Assembly: GCA_031285115.1 (NCBI GenBank)
Contig: JAITWU010000126.1
Location: 1-6,007, forward strand
Direction of reading: 5' to 3'
From: Azonexus sp.
Lineage (GTDB): Bacteria > Pseudomonadota > Gammaproteobacteria > Burkholderiales > Rhodocyclaceae
DNA: 6,007 nt
Positions 1-5,968 of this stretch are shown here, piece after piece (position 1 is the first letter of the stretch; every line of letters begins with the position of its first letter). The translations under genes and the position numbers were made by a program. Under the pieces are notes generated by a model that was not told the DNA's origin, made no database searches, and saw only the letters and a program-made list of their open reading frames with translations.

Positions 1-16
1 AAAAGCCCCTCCCCGG

Positions 17-38
17 GGTTCGCCCTGCATGGCGAACC
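17..38. repeat. Perfect hairpin at the left window edge (GGTTCGCC arms)
   Basis: The 8-base arms GGTTCGCC (17-24) and GGCGAACC (31-38) are exact reverse complements around the loop CTGCAT. Bases 20-56, which include most of this hairpin, reappear with 5 mismatches at 5971-6007, so this is part of a dispersed intergenic repeat rather than a local terminator. No T-run follows it. Its function is unknown. Confidence 0.7.
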
Positions 39-49
39 CGCTCCGGCGG

Positions 50-70
50 CGAGAAAGCAGTGCTTTCTCG
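50..70. repeat. 21-bp near-perfect palindrome
   Basis: The arms CGAGAAAGCA (50-59) and TGCTTTCTCG (61-70) are exact reverse complements around a single central G at 60. The symmetry can extend weakly outward through CGGCGG (44-49) and CCGCCG (77-82). It lies between the hairpin at 17-38 and the C-rich repeat at 86-118, making a composite palindromic intergenic block. A protein-binding site or a folded mobile repeat are both possible; the sequence does not decide. Confidence 0.65.
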
Positions 71-85
71 AAACCCCGCCGTTCG

Positions 86-118
86 CCCCCTCGCGGGAGA
101 GGGGTTGGGGAGAGGGGG
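86..118 (-). repeat. C-rich/G-rich interspersed palindromic repeat, copy 1
   Basis: Read on the minus strand, this contains CCCTCTCCCC, then AA, then CCCCTCTCCCG, the typical core of a short REP-like repeat found between genes in many proteobacteria. It has its own small stem, CCCCTC (87-92) with GAGGGG (99-104). It is an inverted partner of the copy at 151-188, so the two could pair into one long hairpin with the loop near 120-149. The purine-rich end resembles a ribosome binding site ahead of the ATG at 121, which is misleading. Confidence 0.75.
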
Positions 119-150
119 AAATGACCGGAATCGCTCTTTTAACCGCTTCA

Positions 151-188
151 CCCTCTCCCCCAGCCCCTCTCCCGTCAAGGGAGAGGGG
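151..188 (+). repeat. C-rich/G-rich interspersed palindromic repeat, copy 2
   Basis: CCCTCTCCCC (151-160) is followed by CCCCTCTCCC (164-173), loop GTCAA, and GGGAGAGGGG (179-188), a perfect 10-bp stem. It is the same family as the copy at 86-118 but in opposite orientation. It lies inside the 5' extension of the btuF reading frame, and its translation there (S/P/R-rich) is not protein-like. That argues that btuF begins downstream of it. Confidence 0.8.
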
Positions 189-264
189 AGTATCGGGCGT
201 TGCCGGACACGTTGATTCACGTGATTGTCATTCATGCGATTGCCCTGCCCTGGCCGCCCGTACC

Positions 265-1179
265 GTGACCTGTTTCGTGGCCTGTTTTGCGGCTTGTTTC
301 GCCGCCTTTCTCGCCATCCTGCCCGTAGCCCGCGCCGACATCGTCGTCAAGGACGACGCCGGGCGCGAAGTCCGACTGGCGCAACCGGCGCAGCGCATCG
401 TGACCTTGGCCCCGCATCTCGCTGAACTGCTCTTTGCCGCCGGGGCCGGGGAGAAACTGGTTGGCGCGGTCGATTACAGCGACTACCCGCCAGCGGCGAA
501 AAAAGCGCCGCGCGTTGGCGGCTATGACCGCCTCGATCTCGAAGCCGTTGCCGCCCTCAAGCCCGATCTGGCGCTGGCCTGGGCGAGCGGCAACAGCGCG
601 GCCCAGATTGACCGATTGCGCGCCCTCGGGCTGACGGTCTATGTCTCGGAGCCGAGCCGGATGGCGAGCGTCGCCAGCCAGATCGAAGACCTCGGCCAAC
701 TGGCGGGCAGCGAAGCCGCCGCCAATACGGCGGCGCGGCGTTTCCGCGAGCGGCTCGAAAATCTGCGGGCGACCAATGCCAAGAAGCCGCCGGTGCGCGT
801 TTTTTATGAGCTGTGGAATGCGCCGCTGATGACCATCGGCGGCTCGCAGATCATCAGCGATGTCATTACCCTGTGCGGCGGCGTCAATGTCTTTGCCGGG
901 ATCGACCGCAAAGCGGCGACGGTCAGCATCGAAGCGGTGCTCGCCGCCGACCCGGAAGCCATCATCGCCACCGGCATGGGCGAGGCCAGACCCGAATGGC
1001 TGCGCGACTGGGGAGAGTGGCCGCGCCTGACCGCCGTCAAGCGCGACAATCTTTTCCACATCAACCCCGACCTCCTGCATCGCCACACGCCGCGCATTCT
1101 CGACGGCGCTGAACAACTTTGCGCCGATCTCGACATCGCCCGCGCCCGCCGTCCCTCCGTTACCGGGAAAAAACCATGA
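265..1179 (+). CDS. btuF: Cobalamin (vitamin B12) ABC transporter substrate-binding protein, BtuF type
   Basis: This is a periplasmic binding protein that would deliver cobalamin or a related corrinoid to a BtuCD-type inner-membrane importer, which is not in the window. Recognition rests on BtuF-style motifs (numbered from the GTG at 265): LAPHLAELLFAAG near 48-60, YSDYPP near 71-76, LKPDLALAWASGN, then after the linker FYELWNAPL, TLCGGVNVF and HTPRILDGAEQLC. The cysteines in the last two motifs (204 and 286) match the cysteine pair of E. coli BtuF. A hydrophobic signal segment ends in ARA at about residue 24. The frame is open from an ATG at 121, but that start lies between two palindromic repeats and would bury the signal peptide behind 48 odd residues. 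GTG 265 (about 304 aa) is the best visible codon; it lacks a ribosome binding site and a basic N-region, so the start is uncertain. The 3' end overlaps the next gene by ATGA. No cobalamin riboswitch is apparent upstream. Confidence 0.85.
   Translation: MTCFVACFAACFAAFLAILPVARADIVVKDDAGREVRLAQPAQRIVTLAPHLAELLFAAGAGEKLVGAVDYSDYPPAAKKAPRVGGYDRLDLEAVAALKPDLALAWASGNSAAQIDRLRALGLTVYVSEPSRMASVASQIEDLGQLAGSEAAANTAARRFRERLENLRATNAKKPPVRVFYELWNAPLMTIGGSQIISDVITLCGGVNVFAGIDRKAATVSIEAVLAADPEAIIATGMGEARPEWLRDWGEWPRLTAVKRDNLFHINPDLLHRHTPRILDGAEQLCADLDIARARRPSVTGKKP
271..306 (+). repeat. Three imperfect 12-bp tandem repeats in the btuF signal sequence
   Basis: The blocks TGTTTCGTGGCC, TGTTTTGCGGCT and TGTTTCGCCGCC follow one another and encode CFVA-CFAA-CFAA, the hydrophobic core of the signal peptide. 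This looks like small-unit duplication. Changes in copy number would keep the frame and alter only signal peptide length. Confidence 0.6.
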
Positions 1180-1970
1180 GCCGCCTGCCGCAACGCATCG
1201 TCTGCCTGACTACCGAAACCGTCGAAGTGCTCTACGCCTTGGGCGAACAAGACCGCATTGCCGGGATTTCCGGCTACACCGTGCGCCCGCCGCAGGCGCG
1301 CAAGGAAAAACCCAAGGTCTTCGCCTTCGCCAGCGGCGACATCGCCAAAATTCTCGCCGTCAAACCGGATCTGGCGCTGACTTTTTCCGATCTCCAGGCC
1401 GACATCGCCCGCGATCTCATCAAAGCGGGCGTGCCGGTGCACGCCTTCAACATGCGCAGCGTCGAAGATATTCTCGGCATGATCGAAACGCTTGGCCGCC
1501 TCGTCAATGCCGAAGCGCGGGCGCAGGCCCTGGTTGGTGAACTGGAAGCGCAAATCGCCGCCGCCCGCGCCCTTGCCGCCGAGCGTCTGGCGCGCAATGG
1601 CGGCCACCGTCCGCGCGTTTATTTTGAAGAATGGGACGAGCCGCTGATCAGCGGCATTCGCTGGGTTTCGGAACTGATCGAGATTGCTGGCGGCGACGAT
1701 GTTTTCGCCAGAGAATCCCATGCGCCGCTCGCCAGAGACCGGCAGCCGACGCCGCAGGCGGTGCTCGCCGCCGCCCCGGAAATCATCATCGGCTCATGGT
1801 GCGGCAAGCGTTTCCGTCCCGAGCGAATCGCCGCCCGGCCCGGCTGGGCCGAATTGCCAGCGGTGCGCGATGGCCGTCTGCACGAAATCAAGTCGGCCAT
1901 CATCCTGACGCCGGGGCCGGTCGCCATCCGCGAAGGTTTGCCGCTGTTACAAGCCTTTTTTGATATGTGA
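1176..1970 (+). CDS. Cobalamin-binding-like protein (helical-backbone metal receptor fold) without signal peptide
   Basis: This 264-residue protein has the fold of ABC-importer class III binding proteins (BtuF/FhuD group, COG0614-like) and is a distant homologue of its upstream neighbour. Motifs: RIVCLTTETVEVLYALG (7-23), ILAVKPDLALTFSD (59-72) in the N-lobe, a helical linker rich in Ala/Glu near 110-143, then RVYFEEWDEPLISG (147-160), ELIEIAGGDDVF (166-177), APEIIIGSWCGKRF (200-213) and LTPGPVAIREGL (244-255) in the C-lobe. The N-terminus MSRLPQRIVC runs straight into the fold with no hydrophobic signal, so it appears cytoplasmic, unlike a transporter receptor. The start is well supported: GGGA at 1165-1168 lies 7 bases before the ATG, which overlaps the previous stop. 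Translational coupling with btuF suggests a shared corrinoid role, but the ligand is unproven; another metal chelate is possible. Confidence 0.8.
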   Translation: MSRLPQRIVCLTTETVEVLYALGEQDRIAGISGYTVRPPQARKEKPKVFAFASGDIAKILAVKPDLALTFSDLQADIARDLIKAGVPVHAFNMRSVEDILGMIETLGRLVNAEARAQALVGELEAQIAAARALAAERLARNGGHRPRVYFEEWDEPLISGIRWVSELIEIAGGDDVFARESHAPLARDRQPTPQAVLAAAPEIIIGSWCGKRFRPERIAARPGWAELPAVRDGRLHEIKSAIILTPGPVAIREGLPLLQAFFDM

Positions 1971-1994
1971 AAAATCGGCCCGCTGGCGCTTATC

Positions 1995-2000
1995 TATAAT
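1995..2000 (+). promoter_or_regulatory. Candidate -10 box for the small-protein/SCO1 operon
   Basis: A perfect TATAAT lies 42 bases before the ATG at 2042, in the only AT-rich patch of the 71-base gap after the upstream gene. At 16-18 bases upstream there is no good TTGACA match (bases 1971-1978 read AAAATCGG), so this would be a weak or activator-dependent sigma-70 promoter. It suggests the 2042-2964 pair can be transcribed separately from the B12 genes. Confidence 0.4.
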
Positions 2001-2041
2001 CGAAATCCCATCCCGATAGCATCGTCCAGAGAAAGCCGCCC

Positions 2042-2380
2042 ATGAAGCCTGTCACGCCCCTGCTCTTCCTCGGCCTTGCCGCCTGCGCCGCCAGCGCTGC
2101 CAACGCAATCGCCGACGATGCCGCCGCCATCGCCAATCTTGGCCGGATCAACGGCGTCGCCCTGGCCTGCGAGCAACCGGCCATCGCCAGCCGGGCGCGT
2201 TATTTGATGCAGAGCATCGCGCCCAAGACGCGCGGCAATGGCGAAATTTTTGAACAAGCCACCAGCGCCGCTTTTCTCGAACAGGGCAAGGAGCGCGAAT
2301 GCCCCGGCGTCGCCGCCTTCAGCAGCCAACTGGAGGCCGCCGAGCGCGAACTGCGGCAAATCTGGCCGCCCGCCCAATGA
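2042..2380 (+). CDS. Small exported protein of unknown function, coupled to SCO1
   Basis: This 112-residue protein has a short N-terminal export signal (MKPVTPLLFLGLAAC). Two readings are possible. One is a lipoprotein, since LAAC (12-15) fits a lipobox. The other is cleavage after ASAANA near residue 22 to release a soluble periplasmic protein. The mature part is mainly helical by composition, with two further cysteines at 43 (ALACEQ) and 87 (RECPG) that could form a disulfide, and a C-terminal charged helix (QLEAAERELRQIW). I do not recognise the family. A purine stretch GAGAAAG (2029-2035) serves as a plausible ribosome binding site. Its stop overlaps the start of the SCO1-like gene (ATGA), so the two are probably made together. 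A role in copper or oxidase assembly is inferred from position only. Confidence 0.75.
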   Translation: MKPVTPLLFLGLAACAASAANAIADDAAAIANLGRINGVALACEQPAIASRARYLMQSIAPKTRGNGEIFEQATSAAFLEQGKERECPGVAAFSSQLEAAERELRQIWPPAQ

Positions 2381-2964
2381 GACGACTTTTTCTGCTGCTG
2401 TTTGGTTTCTGCCTCGCCGCCGCCGCCAGCGGCCAGACCGCGCATCAACGGCTGCTCGCCGGGCAGAACGAAAGCATCGTGCCGCGCTACGTGCTGCAAG
2501 ACCCGCGCGGTCGCGCCGTCAGCAATGACGATTTTCGCGGCCGCTTCCAGTTGATTGCCTTCGGCTACACCTTCTGCCCCGACATCTGCCCGACCACGCT
2601 GGTCGACATGGCCGCCGTGCTCGCCCGCCTCGGCGACAAGGCGGCGCGTCTGCAAGCCATTTTCATCACCGTCGATCCTGAGCGCGACAGCGGCGAGGTT
2701 TTACAAACCTACACCGCCTTCTTCGACCGACGCATTCTCGGCCTGACCGGCCCGCCCGCCCTGATCCGCCGCGCCGCCGACAATTTCCGCATCCGCTACG
2801 CCAAAGTCATCGACGCGGGCAACGCGCCGGAAAATTACGCCGTCGATCATTCCGCTGGCATGATTCTGCTTGGCCCGGATGGCGGCTTCATCGAGAAATT
2901 CGCCTACGCGACGCCCGTAGACACCTTGGTTGACGCCCTGTCCCCCCTGCTGGCGACGCCCTGA
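2377..2964 (+). CDS. SCO1/SenC/PrrC family copper-binding protein, cytochrome oxidase assembly
   Basis: This 195-residue thioredoxin-fold protein belongs to the SCO family, which binds copper in the periplasm and supplies it to, or reduces thiols of, the Cu-A site of cytochrome c oxidase. The family hallmarks are present: FGYTFCPDICPTTL with CxxxC cysteines at 67 and 71, ITVDPERD (97-104), and the distal copper ligand His158 in VDHSAGMILLGPDG. The N-terminal MRRLFLLLFGFCLAAAASG is a signal peptide or membrane anchor. An upstream ATG in the same frame at 2299 would add 26 basic, non-hydrophobic residues before the signal and lies inside the preceding gene, so the ATG at 2377, which overlaps that gene's stop by ATGA, is preferred. 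No separate ribosome binding site is seen, which fits coupled translation. Length and motifs are complete. No oxidase subunit gene lies in the window. Confidence 0.93.
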   Translation: MRRLFLLLFGFCLAAAASGQTAHQRLLAGQNESIVPRYVLQDPRGRAVSNDDFRGRFQLIAFGYTFCPDICPTTLVDMAAVLARLGDKAARLQAIFITVDPERDSGEVLQTYTAFFDRRILGLTGPPALIRRAADNFRIRYAKVIDAGNAPENYAVDHSAGMILLGPDGGFIEKFAYATPVDTLVDALSPLLATP

Positions 2965-3075
2965 TGCGGGCAATTATCACAGTCTGAACGACAAGAACGT
3001 TGGCATGGCCTTGTCTTTAGGGCAGACTTGGCCCCTCTATTTTTGCCCATACCCATTTTCATGACCTTGCCCGCC

Positions 3076-3080
3076 AGGGA
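3076..3080 (+). promoter_or_regulatory. Ribosome binding site deciding the start of the GGDEF-EAL gene
   Basis: AGGGA at 3076-3080 directly abuts the ATG at 3081, leaving no spacing, but lies 9 bases before the in-frame ATG at 3090. The second ATG is therefore the more likely start; the protein would differ by only three residues (MST). Confidence 0.55.
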
Positions 3081-3089
3081 ATGTCGACC

Positions 3090-5150
3090 ATGAGGCGGCT
3101 CACCATCCGCCGAAGTCTGGCCCTGCTCACCCTGCTGCCGGGCGTCCTGATGGCTGTCATCCTGACCGCTTATTTGACTTTCAGCGGCATCAGCACACTC
3201 AACGACCAACTGCATACTAAGGGCCTGACCATCGTCCGCCAACTGGCGTTGATCAGCGAATACGCCATCGTCTCCGGGGCGGCCAAAGACCACGATGCGC
3301 TGACTCAGGCGGCAATCCGCGACCCGGATGTGAAATCGGTCCTCTTTGTCGGCCCCGAAGCGCAGATACTCGCCGCCAGCGGTCGGGTGGCGCTGGACAG
3401 TGAAACCCTGCGGGCGCAGCCGGGGGAACCGGCTGTCATCGCCGAAACCGAAGACCGGATCGCTTTCGGTGCTCCCGTCCGCCACGCGCCGCCGGTCAAC
3501 GCCGCCGCGCCGCGCGAAACCATCGACTACGTTTTTGTCGAGGTCGCCAGGCATCAATTCGTCGCCCGCGAACATCAACTCCTGCGGCGCGGCGTCTTGA
3601 TCATCGCGCTCGCGGTCATCGTTCTCGCCGTGCTGTCGATCGTTCTCGCCGACCAGATCGCCCGACCGGTCGACAGTCTGGTCGAGGCAGCCGAGGCGCT
3701 GGCCGCCGGGCGTCTGGAAAGCCGGGTGGCCGTCATCTCCGGCGGGGAATTCGGGCGGCTGCAACGAAGTTTCAACAAAATGGCCGAGCAGATTGAGGAA
3801 ACGCGCCTCGGCCTGCAAAAACGCCTTGAGGAAATAACCGCCCAGCTCTCTCATCAGGCCCGGCACGATGCCTTGAGCGGCCTCTCCAACCGCAGTGAAT
3901 TCGAGTACCGCCTGGAAAAAGCCCTGGAAGAGACGCAAAGCGGCGGCCAGAAGAGCGCCGCGCTGTTCATCAACCTCAATCGCTTCAAGTCGATCAACAA
4001 CACCTGCGGCTACCTCGCCGGTGACGAACTGCTGCGCCAGATTGCCTTGCTGCTCAAGGGACGCCTGCGCGAAGAAGACACCCTGGCCCGTGTCTTCGGC
4101 GACCAGTTCGGCATCGTCCTGAACCATTGCAGCGATACCTACGCCCGTCAGGTGGCCGACGATCTGTGCGCCCTCGTCAGCGCCTTCCGCTTCGTCTGGC
4201 AGGGGCAGATTTTTACCGTGGGCGTCAGCATCGGTCTGGTGCTCATCGACAGCCGCGTCAGCCACATCAGCAAACTCCTCGCGGCGGGCGACGTTGCCTG
4301 TCATCGGGCCACGGACGGTGGCGGCAATCAAGTCTGCGAGCAGGAGATTTTCGATACCCCGGATCGCCGCCACGAAAACAACGACTGGCTCAACCGCATC
4401 GCCGATGCGCTGGTGGCCGGTTACGTCCAGGTCGAAGCCATGCCACTCCTGGCGCTGCGCTCAGGGCTGCCGGACAATAACCCGGTCGAACTGTCGGCCA
4501 GCCTGCAAACACCGGGGCAGCCGCCGGTGACGCTGCCGCCCCTGCTCGAAGCGGTCGAGCGCCACCACCTGACGCCGATCATCGACATGCACTTCATCGA
4601 GGTCGCCATCAGCGCCCTGGCCGAAGCCCGGCAAGGCAACAGGGAACTGCTCTGTCTGGCGCCGCTCTCAGGCAGCGCCCTGACCGACCGTATCGTGCTC
4701 GACAGCATCCGCCGCCGCTTGCGGGTTCGCAATATCGACGGCAGCGGCCTGTGCCTGATGTTCTCCGAAGAGGTTCTGGCGCGGCAGACCGGCCAGATGT
4801 TCGACTTCCTGAAAGAGGCCCGCCGCCTCGGTTGCCTGATCGGACTCAGCGATTTCGGCAGCGGCTCATCCTCCTTCGCCCATTTGCGCAGCATCGCCCC
4901 CGACTACATCAAGCTCAACCGCAGCCTGACCCGCGATCTCGGCGGCAATCGCGCGTCGACGGCACTGTTGCGGGCGATTCAGGAAATCACCGCCGACCAG
5001 GGCATTGTTTTGATCGCCTGCGGCGTAGACACCAGTCAAAATATCGAGCGGCTCAGGGAACTGGGCATCGACTATGCCATCGGCAACGCCATCGCCCCTT
5101 GCGAACCCTTCGGCGTGTGGCTGCGGAACACCGTGCTGCGGGCCAACTGA
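3090..5150 (+). CDS. Membrane HAMP-GGDEF-EAL protein with degenerate cyclase and phosphodiesterase sites
   Basis: This 686-residue protein (from the ATG at 3090) is an inner-membrane signalling protein of the c-di-GMP family. Order: membrane helix about 8-33; periplasmic sensor about 34-167, resembling the BarA-type N-terminal sensor (RQLALISEYAIVSG, DPDVKSVLFV); membrane helix about 168-187; HAMP about 188-241; coiled coil; GGDEF about 258-422; EAL about 430-686. In GGDEF, the motif reads FGDQF (336-340) with Glu to Gln, and the metal aspartates in DxD are Asn295 and Asn297, so cyclase activity is unlikely. The inhibitory I-site RxxD (Arg327, Asp330) is intact and correctly spaced. In EAL, EAL reads ELS, NxS reads PLS, DDFG reads SDFG, KxD reads KLN, AEGVE reads ACGVD and QGY reads IGN, so hydrolysis is unlikely. 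This recalls non-catalytic transducers such as LapD or CsrD, though its sensor differs from LapD's. It converges on a PilZ gene with a 26-base gap. Confidence 0.9.
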   Translation: MRRLTIRRSLALLTLLPGVLMAVILTAYLTFSGISTLNDQLHTKGLTIVRQLALISEYAIVSGAAKDHDALTQAAIRDPDVKSVLFVGPEAQILAASGRVALDSETLRAQPGEPAVIAETEDRIAFGAPVRHAPPVNAAAPRETIDYVFVEVARHQFVAREHQLLRRGVLIIALAVIVLAVLSIVLADQIARPVDSLVEAAEALAAGRLESRVAVISGGEFGRLQRSFNKMAEQIEETRLGLQKRLEEITAQLSHQARHDALSGLSNRSEFEYRLEKALEETQSGGQKSAALFINLNRFKSINNTCGYLAGDELLRQIALLLKGRLREEDTLARVFGDQFGIVLNHCSDTYARQVADDLCALVSAFRFVWQGQIFTVGVSIGLVLIDSRVSHISKLLAAGDVACHRATDGGGNQVCEQEIFDTPDRRHENNDWLNRIADALVAGYVQVEAMPLLALRSGLPDNNPVELSASLQTPGQPPVTLPPLLEAVERHHLTPIIDMHFIEVAISALAEARQGNRELLCLAPLSGSALTDRIVLDSIRRRLRVRNIDGSGLCLMFSEEVLARQTGQMFDFLKEARRLGCLIGLSDFGSGSSSFAHLRSIAPDYIKLNRSLTRDLGGNRASTALLRAIQEITADQGIVLIACGVDTSQNIERLRELGIDYAIGNAIAPCEPFGVWLRNTVLRAN

Positions 5151-5164
5151 CAGACCGGCGACGG

Positions 5165-5192
5165 GCCGCCAGCCGTTCAGGCAGACGGCGGC
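5165..5192. terminator. GC-rich inverted repeat between convergent genes, possible weak bidirectional terminator
   Basis: GCCGCC (5165-5170) can pair with GGCGGC (5187-5192); alternative pairings are GCCGT/ACGGC (5172-5176 with 5185-5189) and GTTCAG/CTGAAC (5175-5180 with 5192-5197). It spans the gap between the two convergent stops and the end of the PilZ gene. No T-run follows on either strand, so it is not a standard Rho-independent terminator. The position is right but the support is modest. Confidence 0.25.
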
Positions 5193-5755
5193 TGAACCCG
5201 CTTCCAGACCCCGGCAAAGCATTGCGATTGCGCGCCAATGGTCACGCCGTACTGGCCGGTGGCAATCCGGCACAGGGCCAGACCGTTCCGGTCGACGGCG
5301 GTGACGGCGCCGAGATCCATTTCATCGACGCCGACGCGCGTCAGCGTGTGCATCACATCGTTCTTGAGCGAATCATTGAGGCCGCCGATGACGCGCATCA
5401 GCTTGCGGCCATTGACTTCATGCACGGTCAGGATCGAGGCGTGACCGGCGGCCAGCGCCGCCTCGATGGCGTCCTCGATGACGATCTGGTTGATCGGCCC
5501 GGTCTGAAAACGACCGCCATAAACATCGCCAATGCGGCTGACCACGGTCAAGGGTACGTCGATGATCGGCGAGCCGAACAGCGAAAATTCGCAACCCGCC
5601 GTATGGCCGATTTTGAGTTCCAGCGAAGTCCGCACCATGAGACCGGAAAGCGACAGATTCTCGATCCCGCCAATATCGACCGCGCCGCCATAACCAATGC
5701 TCACCCGTGGCGGCGACGAAAAACGGATGCGCTGATGTCTGCGTTGTTCCAACAT
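5177..5755 (-). CDS. PilZ domain protein with C-terminal STAS-like half
   Basis: This 192-residue cytoplasmic protein combines two modules. The N-terminal half is a PilZ c-di-GMP receptor: RRHQR (5-9) supplies the RxxxR motif and NLSLSG (33-38) the [D/N]xSxxG motif, followed by beta strands through YGGRF (79-83). Residues about 105-190 (SILTVHEVNGRKLMRVIGGL, then MDLGAVTAVDRNGLALCRIA) have the strand-helix pattern and the xVxxxDxxGLALL signature of STAS domains, as in anti-sigma factor antagonists; this second assignment is inferred from pattern. Where phosphorylated STAS proteins carry Ser after Asp, this one has DRNG, so phospho-control looks lost. The frame is open to a TTG at 5815, but the ATG at 5755 puts the RxxxR motif near the N-terminus as usual in the family. 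Neither start has a clear ribosome binding site. The gene converges on the GGDEF-EAL gene. Confidence 0.85.
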   Translation of the reverse strand: MLEQRRHQRIRFSSPPRVSIGYGGAVDIGGIENLSLSGLMVRTSLELKIGHTAGCEFSLFGSPIIDVPLTVVSRIGDVYGGRFQTGPINQIVIEDAIEAALAAGHASILTVHEVNGRKLMRVIGGLNDSLKNDVMHTLTRVGVDEMDLGAVTAVDRNGLALCRIATGQYGVTIGAQSQCFAGVWKRVQPPSA

Positions 5756-5968
5756 GGACGGGGTGTTTTGAGAAGAGTCAATGAGTTTTCCAGTGTAGCC
5801 AAAAACAGGAGACAAAACGACTGATTGGCGATTGGCGGCAGGGCCAGAGCATCAAAACTCTTTAACGCTCAATGAGTTATAGAACCGGCGATTAAGAATT
5901 TGTCCGTAAATTGGTTATCTGCACCCCATTGACCCCTCCACCACGCTGCGCGTGGTCCCCGGTCCAGT
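5756..5968. other. Non-coding upstream region of the PilZ gene
   Basis: No convincing reading frame is present on either strand. The stretch is noticeably more AT-rich than the genes, especially 5850-5920. A duplicated GATTGGC (5823-5829 and 5830-5836) is present. Reading toward the PilZ gene, a TATAAC-like -10 lies near 5876-5881 on the minus strand without a good -35. It should hold the PilZ promoter. Confidence 0.45.
5940..5956. repeat. Small perfect hairpin ACCACG/CGTGGT
   Basis: The arms ACCACG (5940-5945) and CGTGGT (5951-5956) pair exactly around the loop CTGCG. It sits 14 bases before the repeat block at 5971-6007 and is probably part of the same composite intergenic element. No T-run follows. 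Confidence 0.5.

Noticed and set aside
86..188. CRISPR-like spaced repeats
   Set aside because: There are only two copies, in opposite orientation and internally palindromic, which fits REP-like elements and not a CRISPR array.
1..264. Cobalamin riboswitch upstream of btuF
   Set aside because: I looked for the conserved B12-box and the helical layout and found only palindromic repeat DNA. A riboswitch could lie further upstream, outside the window.
232..1721. Two long minus-strand open frames (232-1116 and 804-1721) opposite the BtuF-like genes
   Set aside because: They overlap each other in different frames and lie antisense to two genes with clear family motifs; their residues are Gly/Ala/Arg-rich without domain features.
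1955..1977. Possible terminator after the second BtuF-like gene (T-run then A-run)
   Set aside because: The pairing is only TTTTT with AAAAA, has no GC stem, and overlaps the stop codon.
3001..3015. Possible sigma-54 promoter (TGGCA...TTGTC) before the GGDEF-EAL gene
   Set aside because: The spacing between the GG and GC elements is one base short and the essential GC dinucleotide is GT.
3061..3093. Ten-codon leader frame overlapping the start of the GGDEF-EAL gene
   Set aside because: It has no ribosome binding site and no regulatory codon pattern, and it is short enough to occur by chance.
2904..4373. Long open frame (489 codons) on the minus strand opposite the SCO1 end and the GGDEF-EAL gene
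   Set aside because: It is a mirror of the high-GC codon bias of the plus-strand genes. Its translation is low in recognisable motifs and it covers the intergenic gap, while the plus-strand protein has clear domains throughout.
4751..5824. Plus-strand open frame of 357 codons across the EAL end and opposite the PilZ gene
   Set aside because: It overlaps the EAL domain in another frame and then runs antisense to the PilZ coding sequence. Composition is Arg/Pro-rich and no motif is seen.
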